Below, one piece after another: positions 7,475-15,347 of a stretch of 25,342 bases of DNA. The position numbers and the translations under genes were made by a program. The first letter of the stretch is position 1, and each line of letters opens with the position of its first letter. The notes beneath the pieces were generated by a model, which saw only the letters and a list, made by a program, of their open reading frames with translations, searched no databases and had not been told where the DNA came from. Source of the DNA: CAYPCH01 sp964409165 (lineage in GTDB: Bacteria > Bacillota > Clostridia > Acetivibrionales > Acetivibrionaceae); assembly GCA_964409165.1 (NCBI GenBank), contig CAYPCH010000048.1:1-25342 (forward strand). Direction: 5' to 3'.

Positions 7475-9109
7475 TCAGCTTGTTTTTGAATGCTTTTTAT
7501 ATTCTGCCGGACTATATCCCGTATACTTTCTGAACAGTCTGCTAAAATAACTAGATTCCCTGTAGCCCAACATTTCACTGACTTCATAGGTCTTAAAACC
7601 ACTATCTTTTAAAAGTCTCTTTGCCCACTCCATTTTAACCTTGGTTACATATTCCAGAAAATTATAGCCTATTTCCTGCTTAAAAAGCGAACAAAAGTAA
7701 TTTTTGCTTATATTTAAATAATTTGCAATGGTTGAAAGTGTGATTTCTTCTTCAATATGCTCAAGAACATATTCACAAGCTTTTTTTATAAGTGCGTTGT
7801 TCATGGAAGGTTTGTACTCACTTACGACACTTAAAAGGTCAGTGACAAAGCAAATAAAATATTCTTTAATTTCATCTCCTGAATTCAAACTGGAAAAATC
7901 AATATTTATAAATTTATTAAAATCGCAAAGCTTGTTTATGAAATCATGCTCGTTATCTATATATTGAGAAATATTAAAAACAAGCTGATTTGCTGCAACA
8001 GCTGTTCTTTTCACATTATCCCTTGATGCCAGCATAATCTCGTCAAAAATGTTATGGGCAAGTTTTACAGCTCTTTCATCTCCTGAAACAATATACTCGG
8101 TCAACAGCTTTTCTCTCTCAACAGGATAAAGGAGATTCTGCTTTCCGTCACTTTCCGATTGATTTATATGGATTACCCTGTTGCCTCCAAGAACATACTT
8201 ATGCCTGAGTGCCGCCTTGGCTCCCATGTAACTTAAGCTTATGTCGTTGATGTTCTTTTGAAGATTGCCAACACCAATTGTAACCCTTACATTGACGTCT
8301 AATTTTATGTCTTTCAAAATCTTATCAAAAAAATCTGCCGATATATCTTCAAAATCTTTTGAATCAATGTTTGAAACAGGCTGAAGAATTACGCTTATTA
8401 CACCTATGTCCATATCTACCATTACACAATTCATGTCTTTAAATTTTGTCAGTACTTGCTGGATTATTTTCCTGACTTCATTAATCATTTCTTCAAATTT
8501 ACCACTTTTGACCCATTCCCTAGAATTGGAATCAAAATTGCCGATTTCAAGGATTCCAACCTGAACCATCCTTCTGTACAGGTTAATATTGTATTCATTG
8601 ATTAAATCATCAAATGCCTGGAGAGGCAACTCTTTACCCCTTAAAATATCATACAGTATTTTTTCCCTCGAATAAGAGAAATTCAATTTGAATTTTTCCA
8701 GAAGTTTTGTGTTCTGATCCTGTTCAGCCTTCTGGGTAAGAAGCAAATTATAGGCTTTTTTTAGTGCCTGTGCAACTTTTTCTTTTTTAAGAGGCTTTTG
8801 TATATAATTATACCCTCCAAGCAGTAATGCATGTTTTAATCTCAAGTAATCATCAGCATCACTTAAGAACAATACCAAGGAAGATAATCCCTGCTCATTT
8901 ATGGCGTTCATTAACTCTATACCGTCCATTTTAGGCATAGTTATATCAGTTATTACAAGGTCAGCACGACGAAGGCTCAGTCTGTGTAATGCATCCATCC
9001 CGTTATTTGCATAACTTACAACATCGAAGCCTAAATCGCTCCACTCTATTTCACTTTTCATCCACTCTTCAACTGCTGCATCGTCATCAACTATTACAAC
9101 ACTAAACAA
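7475..9109 (-). CDS. YesN-type response regulator with AraC-family DNA-binding domain
   Basis: A cytoplasmic two-component transcription regulator of 544 residues. The receiver domain (about 1-120) has the acidic pocket D8-D10, phospho-acceptor Asp55 in VITDITMPKMDG, Ser83 and Lys105 (QKPL), so it should be phosphorylatable. The middle section (about 160-330) is poorly conserved but contains the IGVGNLQKNINDISLSYMGA block usual in this class. Residues about 440-540 hold two AraC helix-turn-helix motifs (ITLSTIANYLNISKNYFCSLFK and TYEVSEMLGYRESSYFSRLFRKYTGYSP). No histidine kinase or sugar transporter, its usual partners, lies nearby, so it is an orphan here. The TTG at 9109 is chosen because AGGGAGG (9118-9124) is 8 bases upstream and gives the normal MFSVVIVDDD start. 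An upstream in-frame ATG at 9127 would overlap that binding site. Confidence 0.9.
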   Translation of the reverse strand: MFSVVIVDDDAAVEEWMKSEIEWSDLGFDVVSYANNGMDALHRLSLRRADLVITDITMPKMDGIELMNAINEQGLSSLVLFLSDADDYLRLKHALLLGGYNYIQKPLKKEKVAQALKKAYNLLLTQKAEQDQNTKLLEKFKLNFSYSREKILYDILRGKELPLQAFDDLINEYNINLYRRMVQVGILEIGNFDSNSREWVKSGKFEEMINEVRKIIQQVLTKFKDMNCVMVDMDIGVISVILQPVSNIDSKDFEDISADFFDKILKDIKLDVNVRVTIGVGNLQKNINDISLSYMGAKAALRHKYVLGGNRVIHINQSESDGKQNLLYPVEREKLLTEYIVSGDERAVKLAHNIFDEIMLASRDNVKRTAVAANQLVFNISQYIDNEHDFINKLCDFNKFINIDFSSLNSGDEIKEYFICFVTDLLSVVSEYKPSMNNALIKKACEYVLEHIEEEITLSTIANYLNISKNYFCSLFKQEIGYNFLEYVTKVKMEWAKRLLKDSGFKTYEVSEMLGYRESSYFSRLFRKYTGYSPAEYKKHSKTS

Positions 9110-9218
9110 AATCAGATCCTCCCTCATTAATACCATGCACAAATCAGATTTTTTGCTTTTTTACAAAAATGCTACAGAATTATCTAAGACTAAAGCCGGA
9201 TCTACCATATATAAACTA

Positions 9219-9247
9219 ATATTAATACTATATCTATTTGTTGTCAA
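9219..9247 (-). promoter_or_regulatory. Sigma-A promoter of the YesN-type regulator
   Basis: On the - strand: consensus TTGACA (9242-9247), 17 bases, TAATAT (9219-9224). Transcription would begin near 9212, about 100 bases before the TTG start. The terminator of the preceding small gene lies just upstream. Confidence 0.6.
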
Positions 9248-9272
9248 ATACTTTTATTTCTTGCGAAGACAG

Positions 9273-9324
9273 AGCGTGAAAATATATTTCCACGCTAAAA
9301 AAGAGGCTATTTCACCTCTTTTTT
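9273..9324 (-). terminator. Tandem hairpins, terminator of the small protein/CBM unit
   Basis: GAGG (9303-9306) pairs with CCTC (9315-9318), extended by A-runs and T-runs on both sides, so either strand reads as stem plus six T. A second hairpin, AGCGTG/CACGCT (9273-9278, 9291-9296), lies next to it. It is 12 bases after the stop of the small - strand gene and upstream of the regulator promoter. Confidence 0.75.
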
Positions 9325-9335
9325 ACATATCTCCC

Positions 9336-9488
9336 TTATAATTGTGCCATTTTAAAATTCTTGTTTATTATTTTGTTGGTTAAAGGCTTTAAGCCTTCTC
9401 CACTTACATATGCTGAATATGCAATCAGTACTTTTTTTTCAGCTTCAGTCAATTTCACAGATTTCTTTGGTTGCATTACCTTTTCCAT
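9336..9488 (-). CDS. Small protein of 50 residues, unknown function
   Basis: This - strand frame starts with ATG (9488), encodes MEKVMQPKKSVKLTEAEKKV and continues to a TAA at 9336. Evidence that it is real: an AGAAGGGGG binding site about 8 bases upstream, a TTCAGT-17-TATAAT promoter just before it, and a terminator 12 bases after it. The product is basic (many Lys), soluble-looking, with a short stretch LIAYSAYVSGEGL and no membrane helix or Cys pair. I do not recognise the family. It follows the CBM-like gene by 94 bases with no terminator between them, so the two may share a transcript. Confidence 0.7.
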   Translation of the reverse strand: MEKVMQPKKSVKLTEAEKKVLIAYSAYVSGEGLKPLTNKIINKNFKMAQL

Positions 9489-9518
9489 AGTACTGCCCCC
9501 TTCTATTAAGTTAATTTA

Positions 9519-9547
9519 ATTATACCTTAATAATAGCCGAAACTGAA
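9519..9547 (-). promoter_or_regulatory. Promoter of the 50-residue gene
   Basis: On the - strand: TTCAGT (9542-9547), 17 bases, TATAAT (9519-9524). The -10 is perfect and the -35 weak. A small GTGC-ATTAG-GCAC palindrome (9550-9562) abuts its upstream side. Confidence 0.5.
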
Positions 9548-9582
9548 TAGTGCATTAGGCACCTTTTTTTAATACTAAAACC

Positions 9583-10080
9583 CTATTTTTTTGTAGTACT
9601 CTTTTTTGAAGTCTTTTTCTCTGCCGTTTTTGCTACGGACTTTGATGCTGCTGACTTCGATGCTGCTGACTTTGATGCTGCTGACTTCGATGCTGTCGAC
9701 TTTGATGTTGTTTTCTTTTCTTCAGAATATGCTACTTTAGAAGTTGATGATACCGACCTTGACGCTTTTTTGGCAACCCTAAAGGAATAGTTTGCCTGCG
9801 AATTATTGTCCCAGTTATCTCCACCATCTTTAAATGCAATATTCAAACTATCATAAGAACTAACTTTAATTGTGGTTTTAAAAATACCTTCTTCTCTTTG
9901 CATTGGGAGATAATCTTTTTCTTGCCAATCCTCACCGTAGCCGATATGCGCATACACCATGTCCGCTCCATTTTTTGCGAGCAAACCGCTATATACGAGG
10001 GTAACTTCATCTCCGGCACTTATTGAACCTTTTGAAAGTTCAACACCGTTATCTTCGTATAACTGCTTTGTCTTAGCCAT
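9583..10080 (-). CDS. Cytoplasmic carbohydrate-binding (CBM25/CBM53-like) protein with Lys/Ser/Ala repeat tail
   Basis: 165 residues without signal peptide. Residues about 15-102 resemble starch-binding modules of the CBM25/CBM53 type: a beta-sandwich beginning DEVTLVYSGLLAKNGAD, then YAHIGYGEDWQEKDYLPM, and ending in FKDGGDNWDNNSQANYSFRV, where the aromatic residues and the WDNN turn are typical of glucan binding. From about residue 105 on it is a low-complexity basic tail, with SAASK units at about 133-155 and a KTAEKKTSKKSTTKK end, like a histone H1 tail. Being inside the cell, it could bind glycogen (glgCD are on the same strand about 3.6 kb away), with the tail contacting another polyanion; this is inference. 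AGAGGTGA lies 6 bases before the ATG. Other possibility: a spore- or polymer-associated protein. Confidence 0.75.
   Translation of the reverse strand: MAKTKQLYEDNGVELSKGSISAGDEVTLVYSGLLAKNGADMVYAHIGYGEDWQEKDYLPMQREEGIFKTTIKVSSYDSLNIAFKDGGDNWDNNSQANYSFRVAKKASRSVSSTSKVAYSEEKKTTSKSTASKSAASKSAASKSAASKSVAKTAEKKTSKKSTTKK
9638..9712. repeat. Five tandem 15-base units coding the SAASK tail
   Basis: Five in-frame copies of a 15-base unit (+ strand form GAC-TTY-GAT-GCT-GCT). The third base of the second codon alternates T, C, T, C, T, pointing to growth by duplication of a 30-base pair of units. The last two copies have diverged (GTC and GTT). Copy number is likely to vary between strains. Confidence 0.85.
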
Positions 10081-10267
10081 AACAAATCACCTCTTAATTT
10101 GATTTTAGTAATTCCAAGCTTCCCCTAAAACAGCATTGTTTAACCACACTTTTTATTTTTATTAAATTTAACATTTGACAAGAATTAATAGTACAAATAA
10201 ATCCTTCCTACTTACTATTCGGAATATTTTTCATAAAAGTTTACTAAAAAACATAAATTTAAAAATA

Positions 10268-10296
10268 ATTTTATATAAAAAAACTGTATCCGTCAA
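10268..10296 (-). promoter_or_regulatory. Candidate promoter of the CBM-like gene
   Basis: On the - strand: TTGACG (10291-10296), 17 bases, TAAAAT (10268-10273), which would give a leader of about 180 bases. A second TTGTCA at 10176-10181 has only a poor -10 (AAATAA) at the right distance. The rest of 10081-10378 is plain AT-rich DNA in which I see nothing else. Confidence 0.45.
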
Positions 10297-10378
10297 CTTT
10301 CTTTTTTGGCTATTCGTTTCAAAAAACGCTCTACATCCATTAATATGTGTATATAATTAAATTTTAATTCATTATCTT

Positions 10379-11548
10379 TTACTTAAAGAAAATCATTTTT
10401 TCCAATGTCGGGGAAATATTCAAGGCTTTTTTTATACTTGTATACTCCTCAATAAGTGCGCTATTTTGCGTTTGCGTCTTAAGAGCCCTAATCATAAGGT
10501 TTTTGGGAGTCTCAACAGGGGAAATATATTCTACAATTGAGACCTTATATCCAAGTGATTCCAATAACAACGCCCTTATACCGTCGGTCAGCACATCTGC
10601 CATTCTTGCTTTTAAAATACCGTGCTTAAGTATATCTGCAAAAGGCGGATAGGAGTACTGGCTTAAAATTTCCTGCTGACAGCAAGGCACCATAACCATT
10701 GCCTTGACACCATTATTCACACCTAAAGCAATAGCTTCATCAGTTGCAGTATTGCATGCATGAAGGCTTATAACCAAATGAATATCTCTTTGAGTCCTGT
10801 AATTCCTGATATCCGTCACCTTGAATTCCATGTTATGATAACTCAGATTTTCAGCTATTTTTTTTGACGCTTCTATTACTGTTTTTGAATAGTCAAGTCC
10901 AATAAAATAGCATGGTTTTCTTAGGACTTCCCGTATATAGTAATTCAAAACAAAAGTAAGATACGACTTTCCGCACCCACAGTCTAAAACAGTTATGGTA
11001 CCGTGCTCATCCAAAATAGTCTTTATGAGGTCATCTATAAGCTCAACAAAGTGATCTATCTGGTTGTATTTTCTTATCATATCGTTTTTTATCTTTCCGT
11101 TGCTTCCCAAGATTCCTATTTCCTTAAGCAGCTCATCAGCCTGACCAACTTTTATGTAATGCTCCCTGCCAGATATCTGATTGTTCTCATGATGTGCCTC
11201 TATTGTTTCTTTACATGCCACTGCTTCTCTTGTCTTCATCCTGACATTTTTGTCATCAGCTTCAACAATTATGGTTGTACCTCTTTGCTCATATGTAAGT
11301 ACAAGACTGTCGTAATTCTGTGCATGCTTCAAAACTCCCGAAGCCATCCAATCAATCTCAAGTACTTCAGTATTACCGTTGAAATTCATTTTTATTTTTT
11401 CTTTTTCCATAGTTATTTTTGCATTGAATACTTTTGTACCAGATTTAAATTCAATTAGAATTTTTATAAAATAATCCTTATTTTCCTTAAGCCTCTCGAC
11501 AATACCCGATAAAAACAATGAAAACTTGTCAAGACTCTGCTTCTTCAT
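10379..11548 (-). CDS. Class I SAM-dependent methyltransferase (Methyltransf_32-like)
   Basis: 389 residues. The catalytic part starts near residue 150: the SAM-binding motif VLDCGCGKSYLTF (187-199), FIGLDYSK (215-222), then SLHACNTATDEAI (261-273) and VPCCQQE (287-293). This pattern is that of the Methyltransf_32 group found in GSTCD and bacterial relatives. Residues 1-145 form an extra N-terminal domain, beta-rich by appearance, that I do not recognise; it may bind the substrate. The substrate is unknown, but the gene overlaps the RsuA-like gene by 20 bases and follows an RsmF-like gene, so RNA is a reasonable guess. It is the last gene of the unit that starts at 15079. Confidence 0.8.
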   Translation of the reverse strand: MKKQSLDKFSLFLSGIVERLKENKDYFIKILIEFKSGTKVFNAKITMEKEKIKMNFNGNTEVLEIDWMASGVLKHAQNYDSLVLTYEQRGTTIIVEADDKNVRMKTREAVACKETIEAHHENNQISGREHYIKVGQADELLKEIGILGSNGKIKNDMIRKYNQIDHFVELIDDLIKTILDEHGTITVLDCGCGKSYLTFVLNYYIREVLRKPCYFIGLDYSKTVIEASKKIAENLSYHNMEFKVTDIRNYRTQRDIHLVISLHACNTATDEAIALGVNNGVKAMVMVPCCQQEILSQYSYPPFADILKHGILKARMADVLTDGIRALLLESLGYKVSIVEYISPVETPKNLMIRALKTQTQNSALIEEYTSIKKALNISPTLEKMIFFK

Positions 11549-12266
11549 TTTGCCTTAACGCCTCCACTTCTTCCTCTAAAAGCTCTCTGCACTCACCTAA
11601 CGCAAGTCTTTTATCCAGCTTCAGTCTACCCATTTGAGTACGTTTTAAATACTTTACCTTTTTCCCGGATGCTTCAAACATTCTCTTTATCTGATGAAAC
11701 TTACCTTCATATATTACTATTTCCACCTCAGAGATATTCCCACCCTTTAATATATAAAGTTCTGAAGGAAGTGTCCTGTAGCCGTCATCAAAAACAATTC
11801 CATCGGCAAACGCCTTAACATCCTCATAAGAAACATTCCCTTCAACTAAAGCATAATATCTTTTGGACACATGCTTTTTAGGCGACAATATTTCATGCGC
11901 AAGTTGTCCGTCATTTGTCATAAGAAGAAGTCCCTCGGTATCAATATCAAGTCTGCCTGCCGGAAATAAATCAAAACACTTGAACTCCTCCGGTAAAATA
12001 TCCTTTACTGTCTTAAGACTTTTGTCAATTGTTGCAGAAACAACCCCTTGAGGCTTGTTCATCATGACATGGATAAACTTGCGGTATCTTAAAATCTCAC
12101 CTTCAACATCAATTGTACTATTTTCAGGAGCAACATGCAATCCGCTGTCCTTGACTATACTATCGTCAACCTTGACTTTCCCATCTTTTATAAGTTGCTT
12201 TATTTCTCTTCTTGTTCCAAAGCCAAAATTGGATAGTATCTTATCAATTCTCTGCGTATCTCTCAA
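11529..12266 (-). CDS. rRNA pseudouridine synthase, RsuA/RluB family
   Basis: Isomerises a specific uridine of ribosomal RNA to pseudouridine in the cytoplasm. The 245-residue protein has an N-terminal S4 RNA-binding domain (RIDKILSNFGFGTRREIKQL, residues 6-25, to about 58), then the synthase domain with GRLDIDTEGLLLMTN (104-118); Asp107 is the expected catalytic residue. ALVEG and KFHQIKRMFEASGKKV later in the chain are further family blocks. The form of the NKPQGVVSAT and LAHEILSPKKHVSKRY segments resembles RsuA (16S rRNA U516) more than RluB, but this cannot be settled by eye. It starts with TTG and a weak GGTG site, 13 bases after the RsmF-like gene, so translation is probably coupled. 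Its end overlaps the next gene. Confidence 0.88.
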   Translation of the reverse strand: MRDTQRIDKILSNFGFGTRREIKQLIKDGKVKVDDSIVKDSGLHVAPENSTIDVEGEILRYRKFIHVMMNKPQGVVSATIDKSLKTVKDILPEEFKCFDLFPAGRLDIDTEGLLLMTNDGQLAHEILSPKKHVSKRYYALVEGNVSYEDVKAFADGIVFDDGYRTLPSELYILKGGNISEVEIVIYEGKFHQIKRMFEASGKKVKYLKRTQMGRLKLDKRLALGECRELLEEEVEALRQNEEAES

Positions 12267-12279
12267 AATATCACCATCT

Positions 12280-13653
12280 TTAATTCATCATTCTCCAACC
12301 CTTAGGATACAGGTTCTTCAGCATATCGCCGGTCTGCTTAGCCCAACCTGCCGTACAGCCGTCAACCAAAACCCCTACATACCCCTTTCGACCCTCAATC
12401 ATCAAGGTTTCTCCCTTAAGGTATCTTATTATTTCAAGGGAGCCAGACCCAAAGTCTATTGTATTTTTTATATCTTCCTTTTTTAGTGACATAATCAATG
12501 AATGTGAAGGCTCAAACCTTTTGTCCTTGATTTCCCCCAAAAACCAACCGAATTTGAACAACTTTATTCCTGAAAGTTCCGGAAAGCCAATAGGTAGAGA
12601 GTAAAGGTTTTTTCCTTTAACAAACAATTGTCCTTTTATATCACGGTTTAAATTCTCCTTTACAAAGTTGTAAAAAGGTTCTATTGTTTTATCCATTCCA
12701 GTGCCATGAATTTGTTTGGTGGATACCAGTTTATCAGCTACCTGTCCATTCTTCTTAAGAAGAGCCGCAAAATGTCCTTCTCCTTTAACCTTGTGAGGCC
12801 AAAGCCTTGCAGTTTTTAAAAGCTCCGGATTGTTATCCGACCAATCAGGTCTGCCACTCTCTATACCTGCAATCCTCTTTATTTCCACCAACTCGTATTG
12901 TTTGAACTTATCAAGAAAATATGAAATCATTTTCTCGTTTTCTTCTGGCGAAAAAGTGCAGGTTGAATATAAAATGTTGCCACCGGGCTTGAGCATACGG
13001 TCGACACTATCAAGTATATTCCTCTGCATGCCGCAGCACAAGTCACATTGATACTTATCCCAGCTTTTTATCGCATCCTCATCTTTTCTGAACATGCCTT
13101 CACCTGAGCAAGGTGCATCTACAAGTATTTTGTCAAAAAAACCTTCAAATTTCAATGCAAGCCTTTCGGGTGACTCATTAGTTACAATTGCGTTGGTTAT
13201 TCCGTAAAGCTCTATATTTTTCATCACTGCTTTCAATCTGCCTGCATTTATATCATTGACTACCAGTAACCCTTCTCCTTGCATTCCCGCTGCCATTTGA
13301 ACGGTTTTGCCTCCCGGTGCTGCACATAAATCAAGAACATTTTCACCTGGACGGGCATCAATAACTGCTCCCGGTAGCATCGCACTAGGTTCCTGTATAT
13401 AGTAAAGTCCCGCATGGTAATGAGGGTGCTTTCCGGGCTTGTCCCCATCAAAGTAATAAAAACCGTCCTCAGCCCATGGAATAGGTTCAAGCCTGAAAGG
13501 TGAAAGCTTCTTAAATTCATCAACCCCAATCTTCAAGGTATTGACCCGAAGACCATAATATCTTGAAAAATCAAAAGATTTTAAGAATTCGTCATATGCT
13601 TTACTATCTAAAAGCATCTTCATTTTTTCCAAAAATATTACCGGCAGTTTCAT
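12280..13653 (-). CDS. RsmF-like rRNA (cytosine-C5) methyltransferase
   Basis: Transfers a methyl group from SAM to C5 of a cytosine in rRNA (NOL1/NOP2/Sun family). With the ATG at 13653 the protein has 457 residues. Visible motifs are the SAM motif LDLCAAPGGKT (107-117), VDAPCSGEGMFRKDE (178-192, release Cys182) and YSTCTFSPEEN (229-239, catalytic Cys232). The C-terminal 150 residues, with GHFAALLKK, LPIGFPELSG and GWFLGEIKDKRFEPSHSL, match the extra RNA-binding region of RsmF/YebU-type enzymes, so it is longer than RsmB. The frame stays open upstream to 13731, but that part overlaps the preceding gene and matches nothing, so the internal ATG is preferred despite a weak binding site (GGGG 8 bases away). 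Confidence 0.88.
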   Translation of the reverse strand: MKLPVIFLEKMKMLLDSKAYDEFLKSFDFSRYYGLRVNTLKIGVDEFKKLSPFRLEPIPWAEDGFYYFDGDKPGKHPHYHAGLYYIQEPSAMLPGAVIDARPGENVLDLCAAPGGKTVQMAAGMQGEGLLVVNDINAGRLKAVMKNIELYGITNAIVTNESPERLALKFEGFFDKILVDAPCSGEGMFRKDEDAIKSWDKYQCDLCCGMQRNILDSVDRMLKPGGNILYSTCTFSPEENEKMISYFLDKFKQYELVEIKRIAGIESGRPDWSDNNPELLKTARLWPHKVKGEGHFAALLKKNGQVADKLVSTKQIHGTGMDKTIEPFYNFVKENLNRDIKGQLFVKGKNLYSLPIGFPELSGIKLFKFGWFLGEIKDKRFEPSHSLIMSLKKEDIKNTIDFGSGSLEIIRYLKGETLMIEGRKGYVGVLVDGCTAGWAKQTGDMLKNLYPKGWRMMN

Positions 13654-13699
13654 GTAACAACCCCATTTTAAATAATTATACCCAACAACCTCCATCAAA

Positions 13700-15079
13700 C
13701 TAAAGAACCAGATCAAAAATTTCGGGTGCAAACTTCCTTATTGCCTCCTCCAATTCCTGTTCCCCTATAGAGGTAATCCTTCCGCCTTTATATTGCTCGT
13801 CAATCCATTCCTTTATTCTTTCAACACGCTCATCCTTCTTGTTTATCTTCTTGTTGCCTTCCAACCCAAAATATGTGTTAATCCAGTGGGTTATTCCGGC
13901 AAGTCCGGATGTCTGATTTATTGCAACACCTACAGGCCTTTTTAGCAATTTGGCTGTATCAAAAATATTATAGATTTCTTCATTTTTTATAAGACCATCC
14001 GCATGGATACCTGCCTGTGTAACATTAAAATGTCTTCCGACAAACGGAGTTCTGCTTGGTATCTGATAATCCAGTTCCTTCTCATAATACTCTGCTATTT
14101 CTGTTATAACAGTTGTATCCATTCCGTCGGTCGTTCCACGAAGTTGAGCATATTCTATAACCATTGCCTCTAAAGGTGTATTACCTGTCCTTTCACCGAT
14201 ACCCAGAAGGGAACAATTCACGCTCGAAGCTCCGTACAACCATGCGGCTGCCGAATTGCTCACCGTTTTATAAAAGTCGTTGTGCCCATGCCATTCAATC
14301 AACTCACTCGGGAATCCTGCATGGTGTCTTAGCCCGTATATTATTCCCGGAACACTACGTGGCAGGGCAACCCCCGGGTATGCAACTCCATATCCCAAGG
14401 TATCGCATGCACGTATTTTTATGGGTATTTTGCTTTCCTCCATAAGATTTTTAAGCTCAAGTGCAAAGGGTACGACAAATCCATAGAAGTCAGCTCTTGT
14501 AATATCTTCAAAATGGCATCTTGGCTTAATACCTACATCGATGGCACTTTTTATTATATCCATATAATGATCCAGAGCCTGTTTTCTGGTCATATTAAGC
14601 TTCTTGAAAATATGGTAGTCGGAACAGCTTACTAAAATTCCGCTTTCCTTCATTCCCATATCTTTTGCCAGTTTAAAGTCATTTTTTGTAGCCCTTATCC
14701 AACTGGTCACCTCAGGGTACTTATACCCTCTTTCCTGACATTTGTAAACAGCTTCCTTGTCCCTGTCACTGTAAAGGAAAAATTCACACTGTCTTATAAC
14801 CCCTTTAGAACCACCTAACCTGTTAAGAAGGTCAAAAAGATGAACAATCTGGTCTACCGTATATGGAGCACGGGATTGTTGCCCGTCTCTGAAGGTTGTG
14901 TCGGTTATCCATATTTCGTCTGCTGGAAACATAGGTACTCTTCTATGATTAAATGTGCATTTCGGTATTTCATCATAATTAAATATATCCCTATAAAGAT
15001 TCGGTTGGGCAACATCCTGAAGTGAATACCTGTATTGGATTTGCTCTAATGTATTTGTTCTCTTATTAAACTCTATCAT
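13700..15079 (-). CDS. Homocitrate/isopropylmalate synthase-family enzyme, probable Re-citrate synthase
   Basis: Condenses acetyl-CoA with a 2-oxoacid. Seen: TDTTFRDGQQ (59-68) with metal and catalytic residues, CHFEDITRAD (188-197), the metal-binding HGHND (264-268) and GERTGNTPLEAM (295-306), all of the DRE-TIM metallolyase family. At 459 residues it lacks the long C-terminal regulatory domain of leucine-sensitive LeuA. From the literature, clostridial enzymes of this type, first shown in Clostridium kluyveri, act as Re-face citrate synthase in anaerobes without the usual citrate synthase; the overall sequence style (PNLYRDIFNYDEIPK, RQCEFFLYSDRDKEAV) fits my recollection of that group. Homocitrate or isopropylmalate synthase are the alternatives. 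No leu or nif genes are nearby. The ATG at 15079 has AAGGGGG 8 bases upstream. It heads a four-gene unit. Confidence 0.8.
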   Translation of the reverse strand: MIEFNKRTNTLEQIQYRYSLQDVAQPNLYRDIFNYDEIPKCTFNHRRVPMFPADEIWITDTTFRDGQQSRAPYTVDQIVHLFDLLNRLGGSKGVIRQCEFFLYSDRDKEAVYKCQERGYKYPEVTSWIRATKNDFKLAKDMGMKESGILVSCSDYHIFKKLNMTRKQALDHYMDIIKSAIDVGIKPRCHFEDITRADFYGFVVPFALELKNLMEESKIPIKIRACDTLGYGVAYPGVALPRSVPGIIYGLRHHAGFPSELIEWHGHNDFYKTVSNSAAAWLYGASSVNCSLLGIGERTGNTPLEAMVIEYAQLRGTTDGMDTTVITEIAEYYEKELDYQIPSRTPFVGRHFNVTQAGIHADGLIKNEEIYNIFDTAKLLKRPVGVAINQTSGLAGITHWINTYFGLEGNKKINKKDERVERIKEWIDEQYKGGRITSIGEQELEEAIRKFAPEIFDLVL

Positions 15080-15158
15080 GCCTAAGCCCCCTTATTTATT
15101 ACCAAAGATAAGATTTTAACCAATCAGTATTTTGTTTGTATGTATGTATTTAAGTATT

Positions 15159-15187
15159 ATTGTATACAACCATACAATGGCTGTCAA
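15159..15187 (-). promoter_or_regulatory. Promoter and operator-like palindrome of the citrate-synthase-like operon
   Basis: On the - strand: perfect TTGACA (15182-15187), 17 bases, TACAAT (15159-15164), about 80 bases before the start codon. ATTGTAT (15159-15165) and ATACAAT (15172-15178) form a 7-base inverted repeat around 6 bases, and TTGTATACAA (15160-15169) is itself a perfect palindrome over the -10. Both would block polymerase if bound, which suggests a repressor site; GntR-type repressors use similar TTGTATACAA sites. Confidence 0.7.
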
Positions 15188-15347
15188 TATATTTATTGCT
15201 CACTAAACTTATTTTTTTATTTGTTTATTATATATCTATAACATTTTATTCGGAAAAGAAGGATTTTGAATTCTTTTATCGAAAATTAATATATATCTGC
15301 ATTTCTTACATTATATCCGTTTGCTAATTTTTCTTGGAGGTAAAATT

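Noticed and set aside
9638..9712. CRISPR-like array
   Set aside because: The units are contiguous, in frame and without spacers; they code a protein tail.
13654..13731. Upstream extension of the RsmF-like gene
   Set aside because: The extra 26 residues overlap the preceding gene and match nothing in the family.
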